A stretch of DNA of 64,000 nt from Saccharopolyspora montiporae (GCF_015209505.1 NZ_JADEYC010000007.1:264645-328644); one strand, 5' to 3'; shown: positions 7,484 through 17,869, numbered from the stretch's first letter. Notes: a model not told the origin generated them from the sequence alone. Program-made: numbers and translations.

Positions 7484-8950
7484 TCACGCCGGTTCGGCGA
7501 TCAGCTTGGTCTCCAGGTATTCCTCGAAACCGGCCACACCCATCTCGCGGCCGATGCCGGATTGCTTGTACCCGCCGAACGGGGCGTCCGGGTTGAACCA
7601 GACGCCACCGTTGATCGCCAACGTCCCGCTGCGGACGCGGGCCGCCACCGACCGCGCCCGCTCGACGGATCCGCTGTCGACCGATCCGGACAGCCCGTAC
7701 GGCGAGTCGTTGGCGATGCGCACCGCATCGTCGTCCCCGTCGTGCGGGAGGACGACCAGCACCGGTCCGAAGATCTCCTCGCGCGCCACCCGGGAGGCGT
7801 TGTCCAGGCCGGCGATCACCGTCGGTTCGATCCAGAACCCCCGGTCCTTGTCCGCGGGCACGCCGCCGCCGGTCGCGAACCTGCCGCCTTCCTCCGCGGC
7901 GAGCTGCAGGTAGCCCAGCACGCGGTCGCGCTGCACCGCGGAAATCACCGGACCGCACACGGTTCCGGGATCGAGCGGATCACCGGCGCCGATCTTGGCC
8001 ATCGTGCTCGCAGCGACCTGCACGGCCTCGTCGTACCGCGCGCGGGGCACGACCAACCGTGTGGTCAGCGCGCATCCCTGCCCGGCGTGCACGCTGACGC
8101 CGAACGCGGCCGCACCGACTGCGGAGGGAAGATCGGCGTCGTCGAGCACGAGCGCGGCGGATTTCCCGCCGAGTTCCAGGAACACCTTCTTCAGCGTCGT
8201 CGAGGCACCTGCCATGACCGCACGTCCGGTCGCGGTGGAACCGGTGAACGACACGAGGTCGATGCGCGGGTCGGAGATCAGCTGGGACGCGACGTCGTTG
8301 TCCCGCGGGGTCACCACGTTGACGACACCGGGCGGAATATCGGTTTCTTCCAGCACGATTCGGCCGAGCTCCGCTGCCACCCACGGGGTATCCGGCGCGG
8401 GTTTGAGGACCACCGTGTTCCCCGCCGCCAGCGCCGGCCCGATCTTGGCCAGGTTGATCTGGTTCGGGAAGTTCCACGGGGTGATGGCCGCGACCACACC
8501 CACTGCTTCCCGGTGCACCGCGCGGCTGGTCGGGATTCCCATGGGTTCGGCGGTGCCGAGATCGGTCCACCACGCGTACTCAGCGGCCAACTCGGTCGTC
8601 CAGGACAGAGCCTCCACCGGAGCGTCGTACTGCGGGCCGCTGGTGAGGAAGGCCGGCGCCCCGGCTTCGGCCGTGGTCAGTTCCCGCATGTCCGCACCGC
8701 GCTCGACCAGCGCCCGGTGCAGTTGCCGCAGGCAGTGCACCCGGAACTGGTGAGCGCTGGACCAGTCGGTGTTGTCGAAGGCGCGCCGGGCCGCGCCGAT
8801 GGCCGCGTCCACGTCGGTGGCGGTCGCGTCCGGGGCGGTACCGATCTCGGCACCGGTTGCCGGATTGGTGATCGGGTAGCTCCGCTCGTCGGAGGCGCGC
8901 CGGAGCGCGCCGTCCACGCACTGCAGCGGTTGCGGTAGGTCCAGGCTCAT
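7484..8950 (-). CDS. NAD-dependent aldehyde dehydrogenase (AldA/Rv0768-like)
   Basis: 488 aa, full-length ALDH superfamily. The general base Glu is in LELGGKSAAL (~residue 259) and the nucleophile Cys in HAGQGC (Cys293). The N-terminal ITPWNFP and the C-terminal FGGYKQSGIGREMG motifs are also present. The ATG at 8950 overlaps the stop of the SnoaL-like gene upstream. It should oxidise an aldehyde, for instance one made by P450 and alcohol dehydrogenase steps, to the acid. Context matches M. tuberculosis aldA (Rv0768) next to the CYP51/CYP123 block. Confidence 0.9.
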   Translation of the reverse strand: MSLDLPQPLQCVDGALRRASDERSYPITNPATGAEIGTAPDATATDVDAAIGAARRAFDNTDWSSAHQFRVHCLRQLHRALVERGADMRELTTAEAGAPAFLTSGPQYDAPVEALSWTTELAAEYAWWTDLGTAEPMGIPTSRAVHREAVGVVAAITPWNFPNQINLAKIGPALAAGNTVVLKPAPDTPWVAAELGRIVLEETDIPPGVVNVVTPRDNDVASQLISDPRIDLVSFTGSTATGRAVMAGASTTLKKVFLELGGKSAALVLDDADLPSAVGAAAFGVSVHAGQGCALTTRLVVPRARYDEAVQVAASTMAKIGAGDPLDPGTVCGPVISAVQRDRVLGYLQLAAEEGGRFATGGGVPADKDRGFWIEPTVIAGLDNASRVAREEIFGPVLVVLPHDGDDDAVRIANDSPYGLSGSVDSGSVERARSVAARVRSGTLAINGGVWFNPDAPFGGYKQSGIGREMGVAGFEEYLETKLIAEPA

Positions 8951-9531
8951 CGGTCGGCCTCCTCCACGACGGGCGGCCAGATGGTCGACGGCAGGTCCGC
9001 GACCTGGTAATGCCCGGGCTGTTCCTTGCCGTGCAACGCCATCCGGTCCAGCAGCGGTTGTCCGGCCTTGCCGGATTCGGCCATCGCCAGGAACGTCTTC
9101 GCCGCGGCGTTGAGGTCGAACCAGTCGCGTTGCCACGCGAAATGGCCGGTTCCGTCGCCGTTCTCGCCATAGCCGAACCAGCTGCCACCGATACCCGCGA
9201 TCTCGTATTCCCGGCCGTTCTCGTCGTGGACACCTGCGCGCTGCTTCCAGAACCCGATGATCATCCCGTTCGTCTCGTCCATGACGGTGGCGACGTAGTC
9301 GTAGTGCCAGCCATCGAGACCGAACATCTCGGTTCCCAGGGCGTAGTCCCGGATCTCGTCCCTGCCGATGGCCATGAAGTGCTCTTCCGGGGTGTACATC
9401 CACCCGTAGCTGGCCTCGGGTGCGTAAAAGTCGGCCAACAGTCGCCAGTCGCGGACTCGTTCGGCGTCCCGGTTGGCATCGAGCCATCGCTGCCAGAACT
9501 GTTCCATCGTCGCCCGCGAGAAGCCGGCCAT
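8947..9531 (-). CDS. SnoaL/NTF2-like protein
   Basis: 194 aa. The N-terminal ~130 residues read as an NTF2/SnoaL-like fold: helical start (FSRATMEQFWQRWLDANRDA), then LADFYAPEASYGWM and a run of aromatic beta strands. Such proteins are often isomerases, cyclases or hydratases acting on lipids or steroids, or have no enzymatic role. Two ATGs are possible: 9531 (MAGFS) has GGAGG 6 bases upstream, while 9537 abuts the ribosome-binding site, so 9531 is chosen. First gene of the 9531-4166 run; an operator-like repeat lies about 80 bases upstream. Confidence 0.7.
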   Translation of the reverse strand: MAGFSRATMEQFWQRWLDANRDAERVRDWRLLADFYAPEASYGWMYTPEEHFMAIGRDEIRDYALGTEMFGLDGWHYDYVATVMDETNGMIIGFWKQRAGVHDENGREYEIAGIGGSWFGYGENGDGTGHFAWQRDWFDLNAAAKTFLAMAESGKAGQPLLDRMALHGKEQPGHYQVADLPSTIWPPVVEEADR

Positions 9532-9610
9532 GTGCATCCTCCGTCCTGCTGATCTCGCGCGAACGCGGCCGCCGGAGCCGGTCCTGGAGTCAGCCCGCCA
9601 TACAAGACTT

Positions 9611-9628
9611 CCGTCCAGACACTTGTCC
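9611..9628. promoter_or_regulatory. GGACA-type operator upstream of the SnoaL-ALDH operon (site F)
   Basis: Minus-strand reading GGACAAGTGTCTGGACGG, preceded by AT, is the same motif found at five other promoters in this window. It lies 80 bases upstream of the first gene of the operon. A TetR-type operator is inferred; see sites A-E. Confidence 0.55.
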
Positions 9629-9662
9629 ATCTTGCCTCGGGCGGCCTGCGCCGCACAAGGGA

Positions 9663-10511
9663 TCACCCGATGCCGAGCCGTTGCGCGTGCCGCCCGATCG
9701 CCGCGACGACCTCCGCGGCCGACCTGTCCGGCACACCCCAAATCGCTTCGGAAACCCCGGCCGCCTCCCACGCCGACAGCATCTCCGGATCGGGTTTGGC
9801 GGCGGCGAGCACGCGGATATCCGGCTCACCGGAACGGCCCGCCTCCTGCCACGCCTTGCGCAGCCGATCCGCGTTGCCCGCCACGTCCTGCTCCCCCGGG
9901 GTGGTCATCCACCCGTCGGCGTGCGCGGCGATCCACGCGAACGTCTTCGGCCCGGCACCGGCGCCGATCAGCAACGGCAGGTGCTGCTGCACGGGTTTCG
10001 GGTACGCCCAGGACGGGCCGAACCGGACGAATTCGCCCTCGTAGGAGGCGGTTTCCTGCGTCCACAGCGCGCGCATCGCCTCGACGTATTCACGCAGCGC
10101 CGTACGACGCCGCTTCCCGGGAATGCCGTGATCGGCCAATTCATCGGTGTTCCAGCCGAACCCGGCGCCGATCGCCACTCGCCCGCCGGACAGGTGGTCC
10201 AGGGTGGCGATGGACTTGGCCAGCGTGATCGGGTCCGACTCCACGGGCAGGGCGACCGCGGTCGCCAATCGGATGCGGGAGGTGACCGCAGCGGCCGTCC
10301 CGAGTCCCACCCAGGGATCGAGGGTGCGCAGGTACCGATCATCGGGCAGTTCCGCACCTCCCGTTCCGGGATGCGCGGCTTCCCGCTTGACCGGGATGTG
10401 CGTGTGCTCGGGCACGTAGAAGGTATCGAATCCGGACTCCTCGGCGGCTTTCGCCGCCTCCGCCGGGGTGATCCCGCGATCGCTGGCGAACAACGTGATT
10501 CCGTGGCGCAA
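9663..10511 (-). CDS. LLM-class F420-dependent oxidoreductase
   Basis: 282 aa, luciferase-like fold: N-terminal GITLFASDRG, DTFYVPEHTHIP, then RIRLATAVALP and LDHLSGGRVAIGAGFGWN, which form the barrel core and cofactor site. These enzymes use F420 or FMN to reduce or oxidise small organics. The start chosen is TTG at 10511, with GAGAGG about 8 bases upstream, because the conserved MRHGITLF-like beginning falls there. Upstream in-frame ATG sequence is non-homologous. It follows the ferredoxin/CYP51 genes on the same strand and may be read from the same transcript. Substrate unknown. Confidence 0.8.
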   Translation of the reverse strand: MRHGITLFASDRGITPAEAAKAAEESGFDTFYVPEHTHIPVKREAAHPGTGGAELPDDRYLRTLDPWVGLGTAAAVTSRIRLATAVALPVESDPITLAKSIATLDHLSGGRVAIGAGFGWNTDELADHGIPGKRRRTALREYVEAMRALWTQETASYEGEFVRFGPSWAYPKPVQQHLPLLIGAGAGPKTFAWIAAHADGWMTTPGEQDVAGNADRLRKAWQEAGRSGEPDIRVLAAAKPDPEMLSAWEAAGVSEAIWGVPDRSAAEVVAAIGRHAQRLGIG

Positions 10512-10643
10512 CGGATGACCTCTCTCCGGGACGTGTTCGGTGCGGGTGGCTCCCGCGACCGGCGCGGACCCGCGGCGCGCGGACCCTAGCAAGCAGGCCG
10601 CTCTCTGATCTGGGCTCGGACCACCCAGCGGGACCGCGCCCGG

Positions 10644-12184
<1,541 letters not shown>

Positions 12185-12216
12185 GCTCGCCTCCTCTGGT
12201 TCGTCGATCGTCGGTA

Positions 12217-13425
12217 TCAGCGGCGCCGGACACTCATCGGCAGTTCAGCGAAACCGCGGACGTTCGACGAGTGAACCCGGCTGGCGCGCGCCACGTCGAG
12301 GTCGAAATCCGCCACCCTGTTGACCAGTTCGGTGAGCGCGATGCGCGCCTCCAGCCGTGCGAGGTGGGCACCGAGGCAGAAGTGCGTCCCCGCGCCGAAG
12401 CTGACGATCTGCGAGGAGGTGTCCCGGTCGATGTCGAACCGGTCCGGCTCCGGGAAGGCGTTCTCGTCGCGGTTCGCGGAACCGACCAAGAGCAGCACGC
12501 AGTCCCCCGCCGGGACCGTCCGGCCGTAGTATTCGAGATCTTCGGTGGCCGTGCGGGCCAGCATCTGGGTGGAGTTGTCGTAGCGCAGCGTCTCCTCCAC
12601 CCAGTCCGGCACGCGTTCGACATCGCCCAGCACCTTGGCCAACTCATCCGGATTGCGCCACCCCCAGTACGCGCAATTGCCGAGGAGCTTGGTCGTGGTC
12701 TCGTTACCGGCGACCACCATGAGGAACAGGAAGCCGATGATTTCCTCGTCGTCGAGGCGATCGCCGTCGATCTCGGCCTCCAGCAGCGCCGAGGTCAGGT
12801 CGTCGGCCGGGTTGCGCCGGCGCTCGGCGAGCATGTCGGCGTAGTACTGCACGAGCTCCAGGGAGGCACTCATGGCTTCCTCGGGGACGTCGTACACTCC
12901 TTCGTCCCGATGTACGACGCTGTCCGCCAAGTGGCGCAACGCGTCCCGATCCGCCGATGGCACACCCATCAGCTCGGAGATCACATCCATCGGCAGTTTG
13001 CCCGCGAAGGCGGAGATGAAGTCGAACTCGTCGTCGTGCAACGCCGCGTCGAGGTGTTGCCGGGTCAGCTCCGCGATCCGCGGTTCCAAGCGATTGACCC
13101 GGCGCGGGGTGAATCCCTTGCCCACCAGGGATCGCATCCGGTTGTGCCGGGGGTTGTCCATGGCCAGGAACGACATGGTGCGATGCGCGTGCGGACCGTA
13201 CGCCGCCGGGTCGAGCGACACACCGTTCGCGCTGGAGAGCCGTTGGCTGTCCCGGATCGCCGCAGCCACGTCGTCATAGCGCGACAGCGCCCAGAAACCG
13301 TGCTCAGCGTTGTGGAACACCGGAGCTTCGGTGCGCAGCCGCGCGTAGGTCGGGTAGGGATCCTCGTGGAACACGTAGTCGTACGGACTGAACGCCAGAG
13401 GCGTGGATCCGGTGTTCGTCGTCAT
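12217..13425 (-). CDS. Cytochrome P450 CYP123-like
   Basis: 402 aa bacterial class I P450. Helix I has VVAGNETTTKLL, ExxR is VEETLRYDNS, and the heme loop is SFGAGTHFCLG (Cys350). Long stretches (PYDYVFHEDPYP, FAGKLPMDVISELMGVP, RVHSSNVRGFAELP) agree with recalled M. tuberculosis CYP123 (Rv0766c), also next to CYP51. GGAG lies 6 bases before the ATG. First gene of the CYP123-CYP51-ferredoxin run (32-base gap to CYP51), with a promoter, a GGACA-type operator and a KstR-like site upstream. Substrate unknown; fatty acid or steroid hydroxylation is the usual guess for this clade. Confidence 0.88.
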   Translation of the reverse strand: MTTNTGSTPLAFSPYDYVFHEDPYPTYARLRTEAPVFHNAEHGFWALSRYDDVAAAIRDSQRLSSANGVSLDPAAYGPHAHRTMSFLAMDNPRHNRMRSLVGKGFTPRRVNRLEPRIAELTRQHLDAALHDDEFDFISAFAGKLPMDVISELMGVPSADRDALRHLADSVVHRDEGVYDVPEEAMSASLELVQYYADMLAERRRNPADDLTSALLEAEIDGDRLDDEEIIGFLFLMVVAGNETTTKLLGNCAYWGWRNPDELAKVLGDVERVPDWVEETLRYDNSTQMLARTATEDLEYYGRTVPAGDCVLLLVGSANRDENAFPEPDRFDIDRDTSSQIVSFGAGTHFCLGAHLARLEARIALTELVNRVADFDLDVARASRVHSSNVRGFAELPMSVRRR

Positions 13426-13531
13426 GGATCACTCCGTGGGAAGTTCGAGGGCACTCGGCGGCACGGCCCGTGGCCCGCCCGGGAAGCCAGTGCGGCCCAC
13501 CTGCGAACGGAAGACATGACCTCCCGTTTCC

Positions 13532-13550
13532 GGACAGCTGTCTAGACAGT
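13532..13550. promoter_or_regulatory. GGACA-type operator of the CYP123/CYP51 operon (site A)
   Basis: GGACAGCTGTCTAGACAGT contains two overlapping inverted repeats, GGACAGCTGTC and TGTCTAGACA. It lies immediately downstream of a minus-strand -10-like TATAGT, where a bound repressor would block initiation, about 107 bases before the CYP123 start. Confidence 0.65.
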
Positions 13551-13556
13551 ACTATA
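13551..13556 (-). promoter_or_regulatory. -10 element of the CYP123/CYP51 operon promoter
   Basis: Minus-strand TATAGT fits the actinobacterial -10 (TANNNT) and touches operator site A. A possible -35 (CTGTTG) lies 16 bases upstream. Transcription would start inside the operator, leaving a leader of roughly 115 bases. Confidence 0.5.
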
Positions 13557-13598
13557 GCGATCGCTTCGGGGACAACAGCGGGCGTACTCGCGAGCGCC

Positions 13599-13612
13599 TG
13601 GAACACGTTCTG
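13599..13612. promoter_or_regulatory. KstR-like operator upstream of CYP123
   Basis: TGGAACACGTTCTG matches TNNAACNNGTTNNA at every defined base except the last. The core GAACACGTTC is a near-perfect palindrome. It lies upstream of the putative -35, so activation or roadblock effects are both possible. Confidence 0.4.
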
Positions 13613-13956
13613 GACAGTTCGATCGACCGGCGAATACGGTGAGGATGCCCGGACCCGGCGCTATCTCGGCCGGGCGATCAGGATCCGCGCCGCGTGCCGA
13701 ACCACTCGGCTGACCACGGGGCGGCCGGCTGGCCGTCCGAGGCGCGGCCCAGAGGAGCCGTCGTGCCCGAGAAGCGGCTCACCGCAGAGCTGTGCCGACA
13801 CACAGATGCCGGATCCGCGCCGGTGCACCACCTTCCGCGCGTACCCGCGCATGGCGACACCCCGAACCCGTGGCCCGCACCTGATTCCGGAACGCGATCC
13901 CCACGAACGCGGTCACCCCACGATTTCCGACATAACGCCGAGCTCAGGAGACCAGG

Positions 13957-14313
13957 ATGAATTCTCGCCGGGAACACGGACTCGACACCATGCGCCAGGT
14001 CTACGGATGGGACGTGCAGGACGGACCCGGCGACTTCTTCGCCACCACGGTCGATCACCTCTTCGCCGAGATCTGGTCCCGGCCCGGACTCAGCCTGCGC
14101 GACCGCCGCCTGCTGCTCCTCGGCGCGCTCACCGCCCAAGGTCTCGACGACGTCGCCGATATCCAGGTTCGCTCGGCCCTGGGCAACGGGGAGGTCGACG
14201 CCGAACAGCTCCGGGAGATCGCGCTGTTTTTGACCCATTACGTCGGTTGGCCGCTCGGCACCAAGTTCAACATGGTCGCCGAGAAGGCCATCAGCGACGA
14301 CGAACGCGCCTGA
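13957..14313 (+). CDS. Carboxymuconolactone decarboxylase-like protein
   Basis: 118 aa. The helical pattern LSLRDRRLLLLGALTAQGLDD followed by HYVGWPLGTKFNMVAEKA fits the CMD family (gamma-carboxymuconolactone decarboxylase/AhpD fold). The CxxC of peroxidase-type AhpD proteins is absent. The ATG at 13957 has AGGAG 6 bases upstream. M. tuberculosis Rv0771, beside the aldA/CYP51 block, is also CMD-like, so position supports the call. The true reaction is unknown; a decarboxylation or lactone step in the local catabolic pathway is possible. Confidence 0.75.
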   Translation: MNSRREHGLDTMRQVYGWDVQDGPGDFFATTVDHLFAEIWSRPGLSLRDRRLLLLGALTAQGLDDVADIQVRSALGNGEVDAEQLREIALFLTHYVGWPLGTKFNMVAEKAISDDERA

Positions 14314-14388
14314 TCGCGCGCACGACCGCGATACCCGACCGCGGCGTGCCAACCGGGACCGAGACCCCGCCGGCGCACCGCGCGACCA

Positions 14389-14419
14389 CCGCCGCACCGG
14401 GGCACACCCGGTGCGGCGG
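14389..14419. terminator. Strong hairpin between converging CMD-like and P450 genes
   Basis: Perfect 13-bp stem: arm 14389-14401 (CCGCCGCACCGGG) pairs with 14407-14419 around a GCACA loop. It lies just before the stop of the converging P450 gene and after the CMD-like gene, so it could terminate both. No U-tract. Confidence 0.65.
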
Positions 14420-14434
14420 CGTTTCGGCGGGACA

Positions 14435-15649
14435 TCACCGCACGGCGGGTTCCCGCTTCGGCTGGGGGGTGAACGTCACCGGCATCGACTCGTAGCCGGA
14501 CACGAAGTTCGCCGGTCGCCGTTCCGGCTCCTCGGTCCCGGACAGCGCAAGATCCGGGATCCGCTGCAGCAGTTGCTCGAACATCACCCGCAGTTCGAGC
14601 CGTGCCAGGCTGTTCCCCATGCAGAAGTGGGACCCGACACCGAAGGCGAGGTGATCGTTGGGGCTCCGTTCGATGTCGAAGCGGAACGGATCCTCGAACA
14701 CGTCCTCATCGCGGTTCGCCGAAGGGTACAACAGCAGCAGCTTGTCACCCTCGCGCAGCAGCCGGCCACCGACCTCCACATCGCGGGTCACGGTCCGCGC
14801 CATGTTCTTGATCGGACTGACCCAACGCAACATCTCTTCCACCGCGACCGGGATCTTCGCAGGGTCCTGCACGAGTTTCCGGTACTGCTCCGGATGGTTG
14901 AACAACTGGTAGGCACCACCCGAGATCACATGGCGCGTGGTCTCGTCCCCACCGATGAGCAGGAGCAACGACTCGTAGATCAACGAATCCCGATCGAGGC
15001 TGTCCCCGTCCACCTCGGCGCGCACGAGCACCCCGACCAGGTCATCACGAGGCTCCGCCCTCCGACGTTCGATGACCTCGGAGATGTAGGCGCTATACCC
15101 CTCGAACGCCTCGGTGGCGAGTACCAGACGCTCGTCATCGGCGATGCCGACCAGACCGCGCAGCATGTCATCCGACCAGCCCAGGAGGCGGTCCCAGTCC
15201 TCGGGGTCGAATCCGAGCGCGTCCGCGATCACGATCAGCGGTAATCGTGCCGCGATGTCCCAGACGAAGTCGCATTCGCCGCGTTCGCAGACGTTGTCCA
15301 AGATGGCGTCGGAGATCTCGCGGATCCGGTCCTCTTGGGTAGCCACGCGGCGCGGGGTGAACCCCTGGCTGACGAGCTTGCGCCGCGCCACGTGCTGCGG
15401 ATCGTCCGTATCGATCATCATCGGCATCGCGTCCGCGTCCGGACGCATGCCCTGGGCGCTGGAGAACGGGTCCGGCCGCTTCGAGATGTACTGCACGTCG
15501 CGGTGTTTGCTGATTCCCCACAACCCGCTGTTCTCGTCCCAGTAGACCGGGGCGTGGTGGCGCATCCACGTCAGCTCTTCCTGCGGATCACGCCCCCAGA
15601 AGTCACCGCTGACGAGATGGATGTCGGATCGGCTCGGCTGTTCGGTCAT
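14435..15649 (-). CDS. Cytochrome P450, CYP142-like (steroid side-chain hydroxylase candidate)
   Basis: 404 aa. Helix I has IGGDETTRHVISGG, ExxR is VEEMLRWVSP, and the heme loop is FGVGSHFCMG (Cys343). The segment MPMMIDTDDPQHVARRKLV and the end RPANFVSGYESMPV closely resemble recalled M. tuberculosis CYP142A1, which oxidises the C27 position of cholesterol or cholestenone. The start at 15649 is preceded by GAGGGGG 8 bases upstream. Faces the mce operon across an intergenic region that carries operator site B. Steroid C27 oxidation is inferred from similarity and context; other CYP142-clade activities cannot be excluded. Confidence 0.85.
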   Translation of the reverse strand: MTEQPSRSDIHLVSGDFWGRDPQEELTWMRHHAPVYWDENSGLWGISKHRDVQYISKRPDPFSSAQGMRPDADAMPMMIDTDDPQHVARRKLVSQGFTPRRVATQEDRIREISDAILDNVCERGECDFVWDIAARLPLIVIADALGFDPEDWDRLLGWSDDMLRGLVGIADDERLVLATEAFEGYSAYISEVIERRRAEPRDDLVGVLVRAEVDGDSLDRDSLIYESLLLLIGGDETTRHVISGGAYQLFNHPEQYRKLVQDPAKIPVAVEEMLRWVSPIKNMARTVTRDVEVGGRLLREGDKLLLLYPSANRDEDVFEDPFRFDIERSPNDHLAFGVGSHFCMGNSLARLELRVMFEQLLQRIPDLALSGTEEPERRPANFVSGYESMPVTFTPQPKREPAVR

Positions 15650-16209
15650 GCTGTACGCCCCCTCGTGGGACCGGTGTTCGCACTCGAAGTATGTCGAGGA
15701 ACCGGTGTTTCGCACCGACGGTGACCGCACTCGGTCGACCGCCCGGAGTTCCGGGCGGTCGCTCGGCTCCGGCCTCCCCGCGCTACCCGATGACTTGATG
15801 GACAGCTGTTCAGACAGTAGCCTGCGTCACATAAGCACACAAGGTCGTTGGTGCGAACCGGCTACCGGCACGTCCGAACACCGTCGGATCCGCCGAGGAA
15901 CGACGCCATCGACCAGCGACGATACCGGCTCCGCCCATCCCCGAGAGATCCCGGAAATCCGATCCCGCCATGGGCGGGCTCGCCCCACCACGCCATCCTG
16001 AACTGCAACCGGTTCTACCGCGCGCCCGCTCCTCGATCCGTCCTGCAGCGGTGCGCCGCGAACGGAGGAGCCGTGCGAACAACTCGCCACCACACCGGAC
16101 CCGCTGTCCGGGCTGCCCTGCCCCCGCACCGACAGCACGAGTGCGATTCTCCCGATCGCACCGGGCTTTCCGTGGTCCATCGTGGACTTCGTCGGACAGC
16201 GGTACGGTT
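15650..16209. other. Divergent intergenic region between P450 and mce operon
   Basis: About 560 bases. It contains operator site B (15800-15818), and close to the yrbEA start a short inverted repeat GTCCA-TCG-TGGAC (16175-16187). No open frame here has recognisable homology. It should hold the promoters of the leftward P450 and the rightward mce operon. Confidence 0.65.
15800..15818. promoter_or_regulatory. GGACA-type operator between CYP142-like gene and mce operon (site B)
   Basis: GGACAGCTGTTCAGACAGT differs from site A at only two positions. In the P450 direction a CAGGCT sequence takes the place of site A's -10. The site is 151 bases before the P450 start and 392 bases before yrbEA, so it may control either or both. 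Confidence 0.6.
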
Positions 16210-17004
16210 ATGAGCACCCGAGGTGCACCGGTGAGCTTTCCCGGCCGTGCCGCGTTGCACCACATCGGTCGGATCGCCACCTTAGCCTGGGAGGTGCTGC
16301 GCGGCATACCCCGGCGCCCCTTCCAGCACCGCGAATTCTTCCAGCAGTGCTGGTTCTTCTCGGCGGTGACGATCCTGCCCACCGCGCTGGTCGCCATCCC
16401 GTTCGGTGCGGTCATCTCGCTGCACCTCGGTTCGCTCACCCAGCAGATCGGGGCCCAGTCGTTCACCGGCGCTGCCGGCGCGTTGGCGATCATCCAGCAG
16501 GCAAGCCCGCTCATCACCGCACTGCTGGTCGCCGGAGCGGGAGGGTCGGCCGTGTGCGCCGACATCGGGGCGCGCACCATCCGCGAGGAGATCGACGCGA
16601 TGGTCGTGCTGGGGGTCTCCCCGATCCACCGCATCGTCGTTCCCCGCGTGCTGGCCGCCGTCGTGGTCGCGGTGCTGCTCAACGGCTTGGTCAGCGTCGT
16701 CGGTGTGCTCGGCGGATACTTCTTCAACGTGGTGCTGCAGGGCGGCACCCCGGGGGCGTACCTGGCCAGCTTCAACGCGCTGGCCCAACTGCCGGACCTG
16801 TGGGTCAGCGAGCTCAAAGCCGTGCTCTACGGGTTCCTCGCCGGAATCGTGGCCGCGTACCGGGGCATGAACCCCGCACCCGGACCGAAAGGGGTCGGGG
16901 ACGCGGTCAATCAGGCCGTCGTGGTGACGTTCCTGCTGCTGTTCCTGGTCAACGTCGTGATCACCGGCCTCTACCTGCAGCTCGTCCCGCAGAAGGGGAT
17001 GTGA
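16210..17004 (+). CDS. yrbEA: YrbEA-type permease of Mce lipid importer
   Basis: 264 aa MlaE/YrbE permease with about five membrane segments. It carries the EExDA signature (TIREEIDAMVVLGVSPIHRI) that contacts the importer ATPase, and FQHREFFQQCWF near the N-terminus as in mycobacterial YrbEA. Two starts are possible: ATG 16210 (poor ribosome-binding site) or GTG 16231 (GAGG 8 bases upstream); the longer is given. First gene of the mce operon, 4 bases before yrbEB. Pairs with YrbEB to move lipid across the inner membrane. The ATPase (MceG) is not encoded in the window. Confidence 0.92.
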   Translation: MSTRGAPVSFPGRAALHHIGRIATLAWEVLRGIPRRPFQHREFFQQCWFFSAVTILPTALVAIPFGAVISLHLGSLTQQIGAQSFTGAAGALAIIQQASPLITALLVAGAGGSAVCADIGARTIREEIDAMVVLGVSPIHRIVVPRVLAAVVVAVLLNGLVSVVGVLGGYFFNVVLQGGTPGAYLASFNALAQLPDLWVSELKAVLYGFLAGIVAAYRGMNPAPGPKGVGDAVNQAVVVTFLLLFLVNVVITGLYLQLVPQKGM

Positions 17005-17008
17005 TCCG

Positions 17009-17869
17009 ATGACGACCGGCACCCCGGAGCGGTCCGCTGAGGCGCAACGCGCGCTGCGCACCGCAGCGATCCCCTTCCTGCAGCTGGAAGGCCTCGGCCG
17101 CCAGCTGTTCTTCCACCTGCGCGTGCTCATCTCGGTCCCGCGCACCCTGGTGCAGTACCCGCGGGAGATCCTGCGGCTGCTCACCGAGGTGACGTTCGGT
17201 TCCGGGGCGATGGCGATCATCGCCGGAACACTCGGCGTGATGACCGGCATGGCCTTCTTCACCGGCACGGTCGTGGGCCTGCAGAGCTACGCGGCGCTCA
17301 ACCAGATGGGCACCTCGGCGTTGACCGGGTTCATCGCCGCCTACTTCAATACCCGCGAGGTCGCCCCGCTCGCAGCGGGTCTCGCGCTGTCGGCCACCGT
17401 CGGATGCGGTTTCACCGCGCAACTCGGCGCGATGCGCATCTCCGACGAGGTCGACGCGTTGGAAACGATGGGCATCCGCAGCATCCCCTACCTCGTCACG
17501 ACCCGCGTGGTGGCCGGTTGCGTCGCCGTCGTCCCGCTGTACGTGGTCGGCCTGCTCAGCTCGTACCTGGCCTCCCGTCAAGTCACGGTGCTGTTCTACG
17601 GGCAGTCCGCAGGCACCTACGACCACTACTTCCACCTTTTCCTACCCCCGGAGGACGTCCTCTGGTCGTTCTTGAAAGTGCTGGTGTTCAGCTCGGTGGT
17701 GATCATGTCGCACTGCTACTACGGCTACACCGCCCGCGGTGGTCCGGCCGGCGTGGGCGTCGCGGTCGGCCGCGCCGTGCGCACGGCCATCGTGTTGCAG
17801 GTCGCCATCGACTTCTTCCTGAGCTTGGCGATCTGGGGATCCACGACCACCGTGCGGATCGCGGGGTGA
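17009..17869 (+). CDS. yrbEB: YrbEB-type permease of Mce lipid importer
   Basis: 286 aa MlaE-family permease. It contains the EExDA-like SDEVDALETMGIRSIPYLVT and the usual membrane segments after an amphipathic N-terminus (FFHLRVLISVPRTLVQYPRE). It starts 4 bases after the yrbEA stop, so translation is probably coupled. With YrbEA it forms the inner-membrane channel; MceA-F form the periplasmic conduit. A ~100-base gap separates it from mceA. Confidence 0.93.
   Translation: MTTGTPERSAEAQRALRTAAIPFLQLEGLGRQLFFHLRVLISVPRTLVQYPREILRLLTEVTFGSGAMAIIAGTLGVMTGMAFFTGTVVGLQSYAALNQMGTSALTGFIAAYFNTREVAPLAAGLALSATVGCGFTAQLGAMRISDEVDALETMGIRSIPYLVTTRVVAGCVAVVPLYVVGLLSSYLASRQVTVLFYGQSAGTYDHYFHLFLPPEDVLWSFLKVLVFSSVVIMSHCYYGYTARGGPAGVGVAVGRAVRTAIVLQVAIDFFLSLAIWGSTTTVRIAG

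Larger units (their letters stand above)
13426..13956. other. Divergent intergenic region between CYP123 and the CMD-like gene
   Basis: About 530 bases without a convincing gene. It holds the promoter and operator for the leftward P450 operon (13532-13556), a KstR-like site (13599-13612) and the ribosome-binding site for the rightward CMD-like gene (AGGAG, 6 bases before 13957). Open frames here show no family motifs. Confidence 0.7.

Noticed and set aside
9601..9628. Possible KstR2 site (AnCAAGnnCTTGnT) around ACAAGACTT
   Set aside because: Only the left half fits; the CTTG half is wrongly spaced. The GGACA-type reading explains this stretch better.
15810..16817. Minus-strand frame opposite the start of yrbEA
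   Set aside because: Mostly antisense to yrbEA, with Ser/Thr/Ala-rich composition and no homology. The plus-strand YrbE motifs are decisive.
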